The notes under the pieces are model-generated. The model saw only the letters and a program-made list of their open reading frames with translations, did not search any database and was not told where the DNA came from. From Gemmatimonadaceae bacterium (GTDB lineage Bacteria > Gemmatimonadota > Gemmatimonadetes > Gemmatimonadales > Gemmatimonadaceae): 5,191 nucleotides of DNA. Made by a program: the position numbers and the translations under genes. The DNA lies in the NCBI GenBank assembly GCA_013816695.1, contig JACDDZ010000137.1, forward strand, positions 1-5,191. Direction: 5' to 3'. Shown here in pieces: positions 1-5,191 of this stretch (the first letter of the stretch is position 1; the number at the start of each line of letters is the position of its first letter).

Positions 1-275
1 AGCGGAACCTTGAGACGCGCAATTGCGTCACGCACGTCAGGCAGGGCAATAGATTCGCCCGTCCATGTGCTCTGTGACCGCTGGTCTTCGAGAACCACAT
101 CGATGGCAGGCGCGAGATGCTCGCTGAGCGTGTAAAAAAGATCCACGATACGCTCGGCGTTGGCAGCCACGCGCGCCTCGAAGTGACCCTCGACTTCATC
201 GAATGTGAAGCCGTCGAGGCCGCTTCTGAATCGGCGCCAGACTGTCGTGGCTGGGGTTCTGTTTCTGAAGAGCAT
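1..275 (-). CDS. Unidentified protein, N-terminal 91 residues (C-terminus beyond left edge)
   Basis: An open frame of 91 codons plus two bases starts at the ATG at 275-273 and leaves the window at position 1. The protein begins MLFRNRTPATTVWRRFRSG and continues as a mixed, probably helical segment with acidic and aromatic residues (around residues 24-65, including DLFYTLSEHL). No signal peptide or membrane segment is visible, and I do not recognise the family. The frame is open upstream only to a TGA at 302-300, with no other ATG, GTG or TTG, so this start is well constrained. There is no Shine-Dalgarno sequence before it. It follows cca in the same direction across a 133-bp gap filled by a long palindrome, so it is probably not simply co-translated with cca. 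Codon choice (GC-rich third positions, no internal stop) supports a real gene. Function is unknown. Confidence 0.6.
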   Translation of the reverse strand, partial: MLFRNRTPATTVWRRFRSGLDGFTFDEVEGHFEARVAANAERIVDLFYTLSEHLAPAIDVVLEDQRSQSTWTGESIALPDVRDAIARLKVP

Positions 276-286
276 CTGTGAGTTCG

Positions 287-315
287 TTTGTAGTCGAGTT
301 CAAGGCCAAGTACAA
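287..315 (-). promoter_or_regulatory. Weak promoter candidate for the left-edge gene
   Basis: On the minus strand, TTGTAC (plus 310-315) and TACAAA (plus 287-292) are separated by 17 nt. TACAAA matches four of six positions of the sigma-70 -10 box; the -35 match is only three of six. The -10-like box ends 11 nt before the ATG at 275, so transcription would begin about 4 nt before the start codon. That fits the absence of a Shine-Dalgarno sequence. This is inference from weak matches, and the -35 part overlaps the foot of the neighbouring palindrome. Confidence 0.2.
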
Positions 316-404
316 CATACGGCTATTAGCTATTGGCTGACGCTATTAGCTATTGGCTAGCTAATAGCTAATAGCGTCAGCTAAAAGCCAACGGCTGTAT
401 TTTG
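313..404. repeat. 92-bp imperfect palindrome after the cca stop
   Basis: The 42-nt arms 313-354 and 363-404 are inverted complements of each other without any gap. By hand count 35 of 42 positions pair, and the inner 18 bp (337-354 with 363-380) pair perfectly. The 8-nt centre is GGCTAGCT. On the minus-strand transcript it begins 4 nt after the cca stop codon at 411-409. It fills most of the 133-bp gap before the left-edge gene and is more AT-rich than the genes around it. No T-run follows the stem on either strand, so it is not a textbook intrinsic terminator. Plausible roles are a 3'-end stabilising or termination hairpin, or a REP- or MITE-like dispersed element. The structure is certain from the sequence; the role is inferred. 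Confidence 0.9.
322..358. repeat. 17-bp direct repeat built of GCTATTR heptads
   Basis: The 17-mer GCTATTAGCTATTGGCT occurs at 322-338 and again, identically, at 342-358, a period of 20 bp. Each copy is two 7-nt units (GCTATTA, GCTATTG) plus GCT. The inverse unit CTAATAG follows twice at 361-374, with a degenerate CTAAAAG at 381-387. This repeat forms the left arm and core of the surrounding palindrome. Confidence 0.85.
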
Positions 405-408
405 CCGT

Positions 409-1701
409 TCAAATCTCCCGTACCTTTGCAGCTTCAAGCAGGACATCCTCTGTATTACTAATAGGGTCCTTAATCACTATCTCAAGCAGCCTCCGCAGGG
501 TCCGACCAACCTCCGGCCCCCGTATCCCCAGCTTCGCGAGATCGGTACCATCGACCGCAAGATCGCTCACTTCCACGGGATCATTGAACGCGATCCGCAG
601 TGCCCGCCGGTAAACAGACTCGACAAGGCGCTTTTCAGGCGCTGAGTCCCCGCGCTCACGCCGGGCCCACCACCACGCATCCGCGAGACGGTATATCTGG
701 GCAAATCGCGTGCGACCGGACACCGATACCCATTTTCGGATCTGCGGATCGGAAACAGGCGAATCGGCCATCAGTGCGCTCTCCATAATCGGCATTAGCT
801 CGCGCCATCGCAGGAGCACCGCACCGATCCAGGCAACCTCCCAGTTGGAGAAGCGGAGATCACGCAGCGTTCGCTCAACATGATCAGGTGCAAGGGAGAA
901 AAGTCCGGCAACTCTAAGAATTCTGCGCTGGGAGCGTCGCTTCAGCTCCGGCTTGGCAATCCGAAGATGATCGAGAATCACCATGTCCTTTACACTCGCG
1001 TCGGCGAGCTGCGGCACAAGTGTCCTGAACGCGCCGCTACAATGCCAGAGCGCGAATGCCTTACCTGGAAACTGGACCTGGTCCATTGTCTTTTCGATTT
1101 CCTGCTTCACTCGCTCCGCGGACAACCGCCCCATCTCGGGTGCGCTCTCCACAATCGCATCCCATGTATCCGGGTCGATACGGAAATTGAAACGGGACGC
1201 GAATCGCATTCCGCGCAGCGCGCGCAGCCTGTCCTCACGCATTCGATCGTGTGCCTTGCCAACTGCGCGAATTACCCCGACGACCAGATCTTTCTGGCCT
1301 TCGAAGGGATCGCGTATCTCGTTGCGGGACGGCGAATAGGCGATCGCATTAATAGTGAAGTCACGGCGTGCGAGGTCCTCGTCCAGTGACGCCCCGAACT
1401 CCACCTCGGCGTGGCGGCCGTCCGTCTTCACGTCGCGGCGGAAGGTAGTGACTTCATGCATCACACCGTCATCGTCGAGGACACCAACGGTTCCGAACTG
1501 GACTCCAACCGGGATTGTTCGGCGAAAGATGTGACGAACCTGCGCGGGAGTGGCCGCGGTCGCGAGATCCCAGTCGAGATGCTGGTGTCCGAGTATCGCA
1601 TCGCGCACGGCTCCGCCCACGCACCATGTCTCGAACCCTGCCTGTTCGAGAGTGGACGCGATCTTTCTTACATTCGGTGGAGGGTTGAGGCGGTGAGGCA
1701 T
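409..1701 (-). CDS. cca: CCA tRNA nucleotidyltransferase
   Basis: This cytoplasmic class II nucleotidyltransferase builds or repairs the 3'-CCA end of tRNAs without a nucleic-acid template. The 430 residues match the usual family length. The N-terminal polymerase head carries GGAVRD (29-34), the metal-binding pair D43 and D45 in HLDWDLAT, QFGTVGV (68-74), and RRDFTINAIAY (112-122). The nucleotide-selecting EDxxR motif is E156-D157-R160 in REDRLRALRGMRFASRF. A probable tRNA-binding helical body follows (LSAERVKQEIEK, 193-204). The C-terminal motif DGTDLAKLGIRGPEVG (384-399) is typical of the family. The stretch TDGRHAEVEFG (93-103) resembles the flexible loop of enzymes that add C and A, which favours full CCA addition over A-only addition; that point is inference. 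No HD phosphohydrolase motif is evident in the middle region. The start is the only ATG, GTG or TTG before an upstream stop at 1761-1759. It has no Shine-Dalgarno sequence but has TACAAT 9 nt upstream. Palindromes flank both sides, so it is probably transcribed on its own. Confidence 0.95.
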   Translation of the reverse strand: MPHRLNPPPNVRKIASTLEQAGFETWCVGGAVRDAILGHQHLDWDLATAATPAQVRHIFRRTIPVGVQFGTVGVLDDDGVMHEVTTFRRDVKTDGRHAEVEFGASLDEDLARRDFTINAIAYSPSRNEIRDPFEGQKDLVVGVIRAVGKAHDRMREDRLRALRGMRFASRFNFRIDPDTWDAIVESAPEMGRLSAERVKQEIEKTMDQVQFPGKAFALWHCSGAFRTLVPQLADASVKDMVILDHLRIAKPELKRRSQRRILRVAGLFSLAPDHVERTLRDLRFSNWEVAWIGAVLLRWRELMPIMESALMADSPVSDPQIRKWVSVSGRTRFAQIYRLADAWWWARRERGDSAPEKRLVESVYRRALRIAFNDPVEVSDLAVDGTDLAKLGIRGPEVGRTLRRLLEIVIKDPISNTEDVLLEAAKVREI

Positions 1702-1710
1702 CAGGCGGCC

Positions 1711-1716
1711 ATTGTA
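1711..1716 (-). promoter_or_regulatory. Candidate -10 box for leaderless cca transcript
   Basis: On the minus strand, TACAAT (five of six to TATAAT) ends 9 nt before the cca ATG. Initiation about 7 nt downstream would start the mRNA 2 nt or less before the start codon, which agrees with the lack of a Shine-Dalgarno sequence. No convincing -35 hexamer lies 16-18 nt upstream; that space is the foot of the palindrome. Seen: the hexamer and its spacing. Inferred: its use. Confidence 0.35.
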
Positions 1717-1816
1717 AAAGCGCGTTTTGCGTTTTCGGCTTGAATAACGTTTCTGTTTTCAGACTTACCGACGACGGAAACGGTAGTAAAACCGACAACT
1801 GAAAACGCGTAGTTAC
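1714..1816. repeat. 103-bp imperfect palindrome after the asparaginase stop
   Basis: This palindrome is centred on 1765. Arms 1721-1762 and 1768-1809 pair without gaps at 31 of 42 positions by hand count, around the 5-nt loop ACTTA. The longest clean blocks are CGCGTTTT (1721-1728) with AAAACGCG (1802-1809), and CGTTTC (1748-1753) with GAAACG (1777-1782). The symmetry continues outward to GTAA (1714-1717) with TTAC (1813-1816). The left arm contains the 7-nt unit GCGTTTT twice in tandem (1722-1735). It starts 6 nt after the asparaginase stop and covers almost all of the 121-bp gap before cca. No T-run follows the stem in the direction of transcription. It has the same design as the element at 313-404 but a different sequence. 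Its role is inferred to be a transcript 3' end or a dispersed palindromic element. Confidence 0.8.
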
Positions 1817-1822
1817 CCATTC

Positions 1823-2791
1823 TCAATCTGCGAACATTGTTTTAAGCGCCGCGAGAGAGTAGCCCGCCCCAAGCCCAAGCATCAAATCAATCCTGGCCTG
1901 CTGCGGCCGGCGCGACCCAGCGAAAATGCATCCGATCTCCTCGAGACGCCGCCCTCCGCCGGGGTATCCGTACGTATGCCATACGCGCCCGCCCTGCGTA
2001 CGCGAAGTTATGACGACCGGCTTCCCTTCCTCGATCCAGCGCTCGATTGCAGGCACCACTGCCGGCGGAACGTTGCCGCGGCCCATTGCTGCGATGACCA
2101 CCCCGCGCGCGTCCTTGCGCGCTGCTTCGAGCAGGCGCTCGTCACTGCCGGCCGCGATGAAAATGATGTCGATAGGTGTTGCGAGCGAATCCGGCGCAAT
2201 ACACTCAGGAGCATTTGGAATTTCGCGATGCAGGATGAGCTCGCCTTCGTCCAGAACGCCGAGCGGTCCGAGCCCGGGACTTTCAAAAGCGTCGAGCAAG
2301 TTGGTGTTCGCTTTGGTTGCATCGAGTCCCGCGAAGATCTGGCCGCTGATTACAACCAGTGCGCCGAAGCCGCGGACTTCGGGACTCGCCGCAACCCGTA
2401 CAGCTTCCAGAAGATTTGCAGGTCCATCCCAGCCAAGATCGCTGATCGTGCGCATTGCGCCCGTAAAAACGATGGGCTTGGTGTCGGACAAAGAGCGCGC
2501 GGCGAGGTAAGCTGATTCTTCGAGCGTGTCTGTTCCATGAGTGACAACGACGCCCGTGACTTCAGGCCGCTTCAAATGCTCAGCGATCCTGTTGCGAAGT
2601 GCCCACATGCGCTCGATCGTCATGTGCGGTCCCGGAAACTGACCCCAGTCTTCAGTCTCTACGCCGGTAACGGCATGAATACCGCGCGTCGCGCGCAGAA
2701 TCTCTTCAGACGTCAGTGCAGGCTTGGCGCCCCCACCGTCGGGATCGTTGCGCATCCCTATCGTGCCGCCAGTAAAGAGGATGACAATCAT
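1823..2791 (-). CDS. ansA: L-asparaginase (cytoplasmic, type I/II fold)
   Basis: The protein hydrolyses L-asparagine to L-aspartate and ammonia. Its 322 residues are the normal length for the homotetrameric or homodimeric bacterial family. Motif 1 is TGGTIGM (7-13), with nucleophile T10 equivalent to T12 of the E. coli periplasmic enzyme. Motif 2 is THGTDT (84-89), with T87 and D88. The catalytic lysine is K160 in ATKANTNLLDAF. There is no signal peptide: the chain begins directly with the first strand MIVILFTGG, so it is cytoplasmic and the symbol ansA is chosen on that basis only. The loop after motif 1 (14-30) has no tyrosine, although E. coli enzymes have one. The usual substrate-binding serine segment reads GPHMT (54-58), as I recall from Thermus/Deinococcus-like relatives. 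A glutaminase or related amidase preference cannot be excluded. The ATG overlaps the stop of the preceding small gene (ATGA) and has a good Shine-Dalgarno sequence, so translation is probably coupled. Confidence 0.93.
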   Translation of the reverse strand: MIVILFTGGTIGMRNDPDGGGAKPALTSEEILRATRGIHAVTGVETEDWGQFPGPHMTIERMWALRNRIAEHLKRPEVTGVVVTHGTDTLEESAYLAARSLSDTKPIVFTGAMRTISDLGWDGPANLLEAVRVAASPEVRGFGALVVISGQIFAGLDATKANTNLLDAFESPGLGPLGVLDEGELILHREIPNAPECIAPDSLATPIDIIFIAAGSDERLLEAARKDARGVVIAAMGRGNVPPAVVPAIERWIEEGKPVVITSRTQGGRVWHTYGYPGGGRRLEEIGCIFAGSRRPQQARIDLMLGLGAGYSLAALKTMFAD

Positions 2792-3099
2792 ATAGTCGTC
2801 ACCTTTTCCAGCACATACAGGGAGGCTTCCTCGATCTCCGGCTTGGAATCCGCGGCTGCTTCGAACGCGTAGGTGAATAGCGCGTCAGCAGCCAGAAGAT
2901 CGAGTGCGGCAGCGCGGCCCGTGCATCCAGATTCGTCGAGTGATCTGAGAATGGATGCACCCGCGTTAGCCAACGCCCTGGGTGTTACGTCTGATTCGGC
3001 TAACCCAAGTTTTACGATCTCGGCATTCATGCGCGCGAGGAGATTTTCCGGAGCTGGCGGGTTCCGCGTCTCAAGCCACTGTGCGACCGAGAGCTTCAA
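2788..3099 (-). CDS. Small helical protein of unknown function between alaS and asparaginase
   Basis: The preferred start is the TTG at 3099-3097, which follows the alaS TAA by 4 bp and gives 103 residues beginning (M)KLSVAQWLETRNPPAPENL. An alternative TTG at 3156 would give 122 residues but overlap alaS by 53 bp. An ATG at 3030 would give an 80-residue form. None has a Shine-Dalgarno sequence, so the start is unsure. The protein is probably all alpha-helical and soluble: a PPAPENLLARM segment is followed by an Ala/Leu-rich helix (TGRAAALDLLAADALFTYAF) and an acidic C-terminus. It has one cysteine in this form and no recognisable catalytic motif. Its stop overlaps the asparaginase ATG by 4 bp. 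I do not recognise a named family. Its place in the block suggests a conserved operon partner, but no function follows from that. The open frame, GC-rich codon use and tight junctions support a real gene. Confidence 0.75.
   Translation of the reverse strand: MKLSVAQWLETRNPPAPENLLARMNAEIVKLGLAESDVTPRALANAGASILRSLDESGCTGRAAALDLLAADALFTYAFEAAADSKPEIEEASLYVLEKVTTI
2799..2805 (-). promoter_or_regulatory. Shine-Dalgarno for asparaginase, inside the upstream gene
   Basis: On the minus strand AAGGTGA lies 7 nt before the asparaginase ATG, a good match to the anti-Shine-Dalgarno sequence. It sits within the last codons of the small upstream gene (encoding EKVT), which supports translational coupling. 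It is the only clear ribosome binding site among the starts visible in this window. Confidence 0.75.
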
Positions 3100-3103
3100 C
3101 TTG

Positions 3104-5191
3104 TTACGCTGAGCCCGGAACCACGGAAGAGAGCTGAGATCGCACAACAGTTTCAACGGCCGCTAACGCATCGGCAATCTTCGACGCATCAGGCACTCCA
3201 GCCTGCGCCATGTGTGGCTTGCCACCGCCCTTGCCGCCGGCTATCGCCGCAACCTCGCGCAGCAGAATGTCTGCACGCAGACCACGCTCACGAAGGTCGT
3301 CCGTGATGACAGCTACAAGGCTGTTCTTTCCTTCATCGAAGCTCGCCGCAATGACAGCGACTCCAGACTTGATCTGCTCGCGCAGTGAATCCCCGAGAGC
3401 CTGAAGTGTTTTCATATCCGCCGCCTGTACCGTCGTAGCGATCACGCGGATTCCATCAACAATCTTCGCGCCGTCCACAAGAGTTCGCACCTGTGAATCG
3501 CCGCCGCCCTTAACCGATTCCTGGAGACGCTTCTCGAGCGTCCGCTTCTCTTCGGCGAGTGACTGCACGCGTTTCACAACCTGACCAACTGGTGCGCGGG
3601 TGATCTCCTGAATCTGATCGAGCTCCGCTTCGCGCTGTTTGATGTACTCGAACGCGCCCGGGCCGGTTGCTGCTTCAATCCGACGGACACCAGCCGCAAC
3701 GCCGGTCTCGCTAAGCACACGGAAGATTCCAATCTCCGCTGTATTGCGCACATGCGTTCCACCACACAACTCCACCGAGAGACCGGGGATGGTCACTACC
3801 CGGACAATGTCTCCATACTTCTCTCCAAAGAGCGCCATTGCACCGCTGCCGACAGCTTCAGCGTAAGGTTTCTCTTCTGTGCGAAGCGGAACTGCGTCGA
3901 GAATGCCCGCGTTGACGGACTCCTCGACCATCTCGATCTCCTCCGGCTTCATTGGACCGTGGTGCGTGAAGTCGAAGCGCAGCCTGTCTGGCGCGACGAG
4001 CGAGCCTGCCTGGTGAACGTGTTCGCCGAGGGTTGCGCGCAATGCCGCGTGAAGAAGGTGCGTTGCTGTATGATTGCGTTCGGTGTCCAGGCGCGTGCGC
4101 CGAGGAACACGCGCGCGAGCTGGCCCAAAGGTCACTTCACCATCGGGCTTGCCTACGACAGCAATGCGCCCGTCGATCTTGCGCACCTCTTCAATGTCGA
4201 GACACCACCCATCCCCGCGAATCTCACCGGCGTCGGAAACCTGCCCGCCCGATTCAGCATAAAACGGTGTCTCACTCAGCATCAGAGCCACGCGTCCATC
4301 GCTTAGCCTGCGAAGCGCAACGACTTCAGAGGTCACGTCCACGGACTTGTAGCCCACGAATGAGGTTGCGGGTACATCGCGCGCCGCAATTTCTTTCGAC
4401 TGCCCGCTTCCATTTCCCGACACTGACCATTTATCCGCGAGCTCGTCTGCACCTACACCGATCTTCCGCGTTTTGCGCTCTTCCTTGGATTGAGTACGCT
4501 GCCCTTCGAGCGCGCGTTCGAACCCGGGAATGTCAACGCTGTAATTCCTTTCGCGCGCCATCAGCTCCGTGAGATCGATCGGAAAGCCGAAGGTATCGTA
4601 GAGCCTGAACGCATCTTCACCCGAAATTGTTCCGCGCAGCTGGGTCGAGCCCTGGGTGGACGCAACAGGTGCGAGCTCCTCGAAGCGCTTCATCCCCCCG
4701 TCGATGGTCGCAAGGAATCGTTCCTCTTCAGCCTTCGTCGTCTCGACGATGTGGCTACGACGCTGGGTGAGATCGGGGTAGGACGACCCCATCGTGTCTA
4801 TGACTGTCTCGACAACTGCTGACAACGTGGGCGCAGCGCGGCCGAGCAGCCATGCGTGGCGTACGGCGCGCCTGAGGATCCTCCGCAGCACATAACCGCG
4901 ACCCTCATTGGATGGGAAAACTCCGTCGGCAAGCAGGAACGCAACGGCGCGCGCATGGTCTGCGATTACGCGGAACGAAGCAGGATCCACAGTCAGCCGA
5001 CCACCGGATTTTACCGCAGCAGATCGCTCGCCCCTACCTGAGCCCTTGAAGACGTGCTCGTACTTTTCGCTGGATTCCCTGCCGCGATAGGGCATACCGA
5101 CGGTTTCGGCCACCTTGTCGAGGATCGGCGCGAACAGGTCGATATGAAAATTGTTCGTCACTCCCTGCAGCACACCCGAAATCCGCTCCAG
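3104..5191 (-). CDS. alaS: Alanyl-tRNA synthetase, C-terminal 695 residues (5' end outside window)
   Basis: This cytoplasmic class II synthetase charges tRNA-Ala and removes mischarged Ser or Gly. The frame stays open to the right edge: codons before the GTG at 5173 encode LERISG, the expected family sequence, so that GTG is internal. Counting visible residues from the edge, the end of the catalytic domain is LERISGVLQGVTNNFHIDLF (1-20). The helical tRNA-recognition domain includes RVIADHARAVAFLLADG (74-90) and RGYVLRRILRRAVRH (98-112). The editing domain holds HTATH (H374, H378) and CGGTH (C476, H480), the four zinc or editing-site ligands, all intact. A coiled-coil stretch (about 515-560) leads to the C-Ala (DHHA1-type) domain with GGKGGGKPHMAQAG (652-665), ending in a TAA stop. 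By comparison with E. coli AlaS (about 876 residues), roughly the first quarter is missing. A Gly/Ser/charged insert of some 25-30 residues lies before RVIADH. It is probably the upstream gene of an operon with the small gene and asparaginase. Confidence 0.97.
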   Translation of the reverse strand: MERISGVLQGVTNNFHIDLFAPILDKVAETVGMPYRGRESSEKYEHVFKGSGRGERSAAVKSGGRLTVDPASFRVIADHARAVAFLLADGVFPSNEGRGYVLRRILRRAVRHAWLLGRAAPTLSAVVETVIDTMGSSYPDLTQRRSHIVETTKAEEERFLATIDGGMKRFEELAPVASTQGSTQLRGTISGEDAFRLYDTFGFPIDLTELMARERNYSVDIPGFERALEGQRTQSKEERKTRKIGVGADELADKWSVSGNGSGQSKEIAARDVPATSFVGYKSVDVTSEVVALRRLSDGRVALMLSETPFYAESGGQVSDAGEIRGDGWCLDIEEVRKIDGRIAVVGKPDGEVTFGPARARVPRRTRLDTERNHTATHLLHAALRATLGEHVHQAGSLVAPDRLRFDFTHHGPMKPEEIEMVEESVNAGILDAVPLRTEEKPYAEAVGSGAMALFGEKYGDIVRVVTIPGLSVELCGGTHVRNTAEIGIFRVLSETGVAAGVRRIEAATGPGAFEYIKQREAELDQIQEITRAPVGQVVKRVQSLAEEKRTLEKRLQESVKGGGDSQVRTLVDGAKIVDGIRVIATTVQAADMKTLQALGDSLREQIKSGVAVIAASFDEGKNSLVAVITDDLRERGLRADILLREVAAIAGGKGGGKPHMAQAGVPDASKIADALAAVETVVRSQLSSVVPGSA

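Noticed and set aside
322..380. Possible CRISPR array
   Set aside because: The repeats are 7-17 nt, adjacent and partly inverted, with no unique spacers of constant length and no cas genes nearby.
386..396. Classical intrinsic terminator after cca (AGCC-GTT-GGCT followed by TTTT on the minus strand)
   Set aside because: The stem is only 4 bp with a short T-run, and it is absorbed into the much longer palindrome. It is not convincing by itself.
880..1389. 169-residue plus-strand open frame
   Set aside because: It lies antisense within cca, whose motifs are all intact. Long antisense frames are expected in GC-rich coding DNA, and the product has no recognisable motif.
1700..1712. Three-codon leader ORF (ATG GCC GCC TGA) overlapping the cca start
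   Set aside because: It has no Shine-Dalgarno sequence, and if TACAAT is the -10 box transcription would start downstream of this ATG. It is most likely coincidence.
1926..2515. Two plus-strand open frames of about 180-190 residues
   Set aside because: They are antisense to the asparaginase gene and low in complexity (Ser/Arg/Pro/Ala-rich), typical of the reverse strand of a real gene.
3752..4572. Two overlapping plus-strand frames of about 180 residues
   Set aside because: They are antisense to the well-conserved AlaS editing and tRNA-recognition region, with Arg/Cys/His-rich composition and no motif.
5171..5173. GTG as start of a 689-residue AlaS
   Set aside because: The frame continues to the window edge with conserved AlaS residues (LERISG), so the true start is outside the window.

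Overview
All recognisable genes in this window lie on the minus strand. From right to left, in the direction of transcription, they are: alaS (5' end outside the window), a small unnamed gene, an L-asparaginase gene, cca (tRNA nucleotidyltransferase), and the first 91 codons of an unidentified protein that runs off the left edge. The coding DNA is GC-rich by eye. The style of the AlaS and Cca proteins suggests an environmental bacterium, perhaps of the Gemmatimonadota; that placement rests on recall of family style and is only moderately secure. There is no sign of phage, insertion sequence, CRISPR array, or rRNA or tRNA gene.

Right part (1823-5191): alaS, the small gene and the asparaginase gene are packed as one probable operon. 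About 4 bp separate alaS from the preferred start of the small gene. The small gene's stop overlaps the asparaginase start as ATGA, and the asparaginase Shine-Dalgarno sequence sits inside the small gene. AlaS charges tRNA-Ala and edits mischarged tRNA. The asparaginase converts asparagine to aspartate. The small protein is unassigned.

Left part (1-1822): cca and the partial left gene are each preceded by an intergenic gap of about 120-130 bp. Each gap is almost filled by a long, ungapped, imperfect palindrome (313-404 and 1714-1816). Each palindrome begins only 4-6 nt after the stop codon of the gene upstream, and neither is followed by a T-run. No such element lies inside the packed alaS-small gene-asparaginase block, so the palindromes mark the breaks between transcription units. 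The two genes that follow them have no visible Shine-Dalgarno sequence. Both have a TACAA(T/A) hexamer 9-11 nt before the ATG, as expected for leaderless or nearly leaderless mRNAs.

The genes themselves are ordinary housekeeping genes and I see no new enzymatic system. The noteworthy signal is the pair of intergenic palindromes, which differ in sequence but share architecture and position, and which are partly built from 7-nt units.
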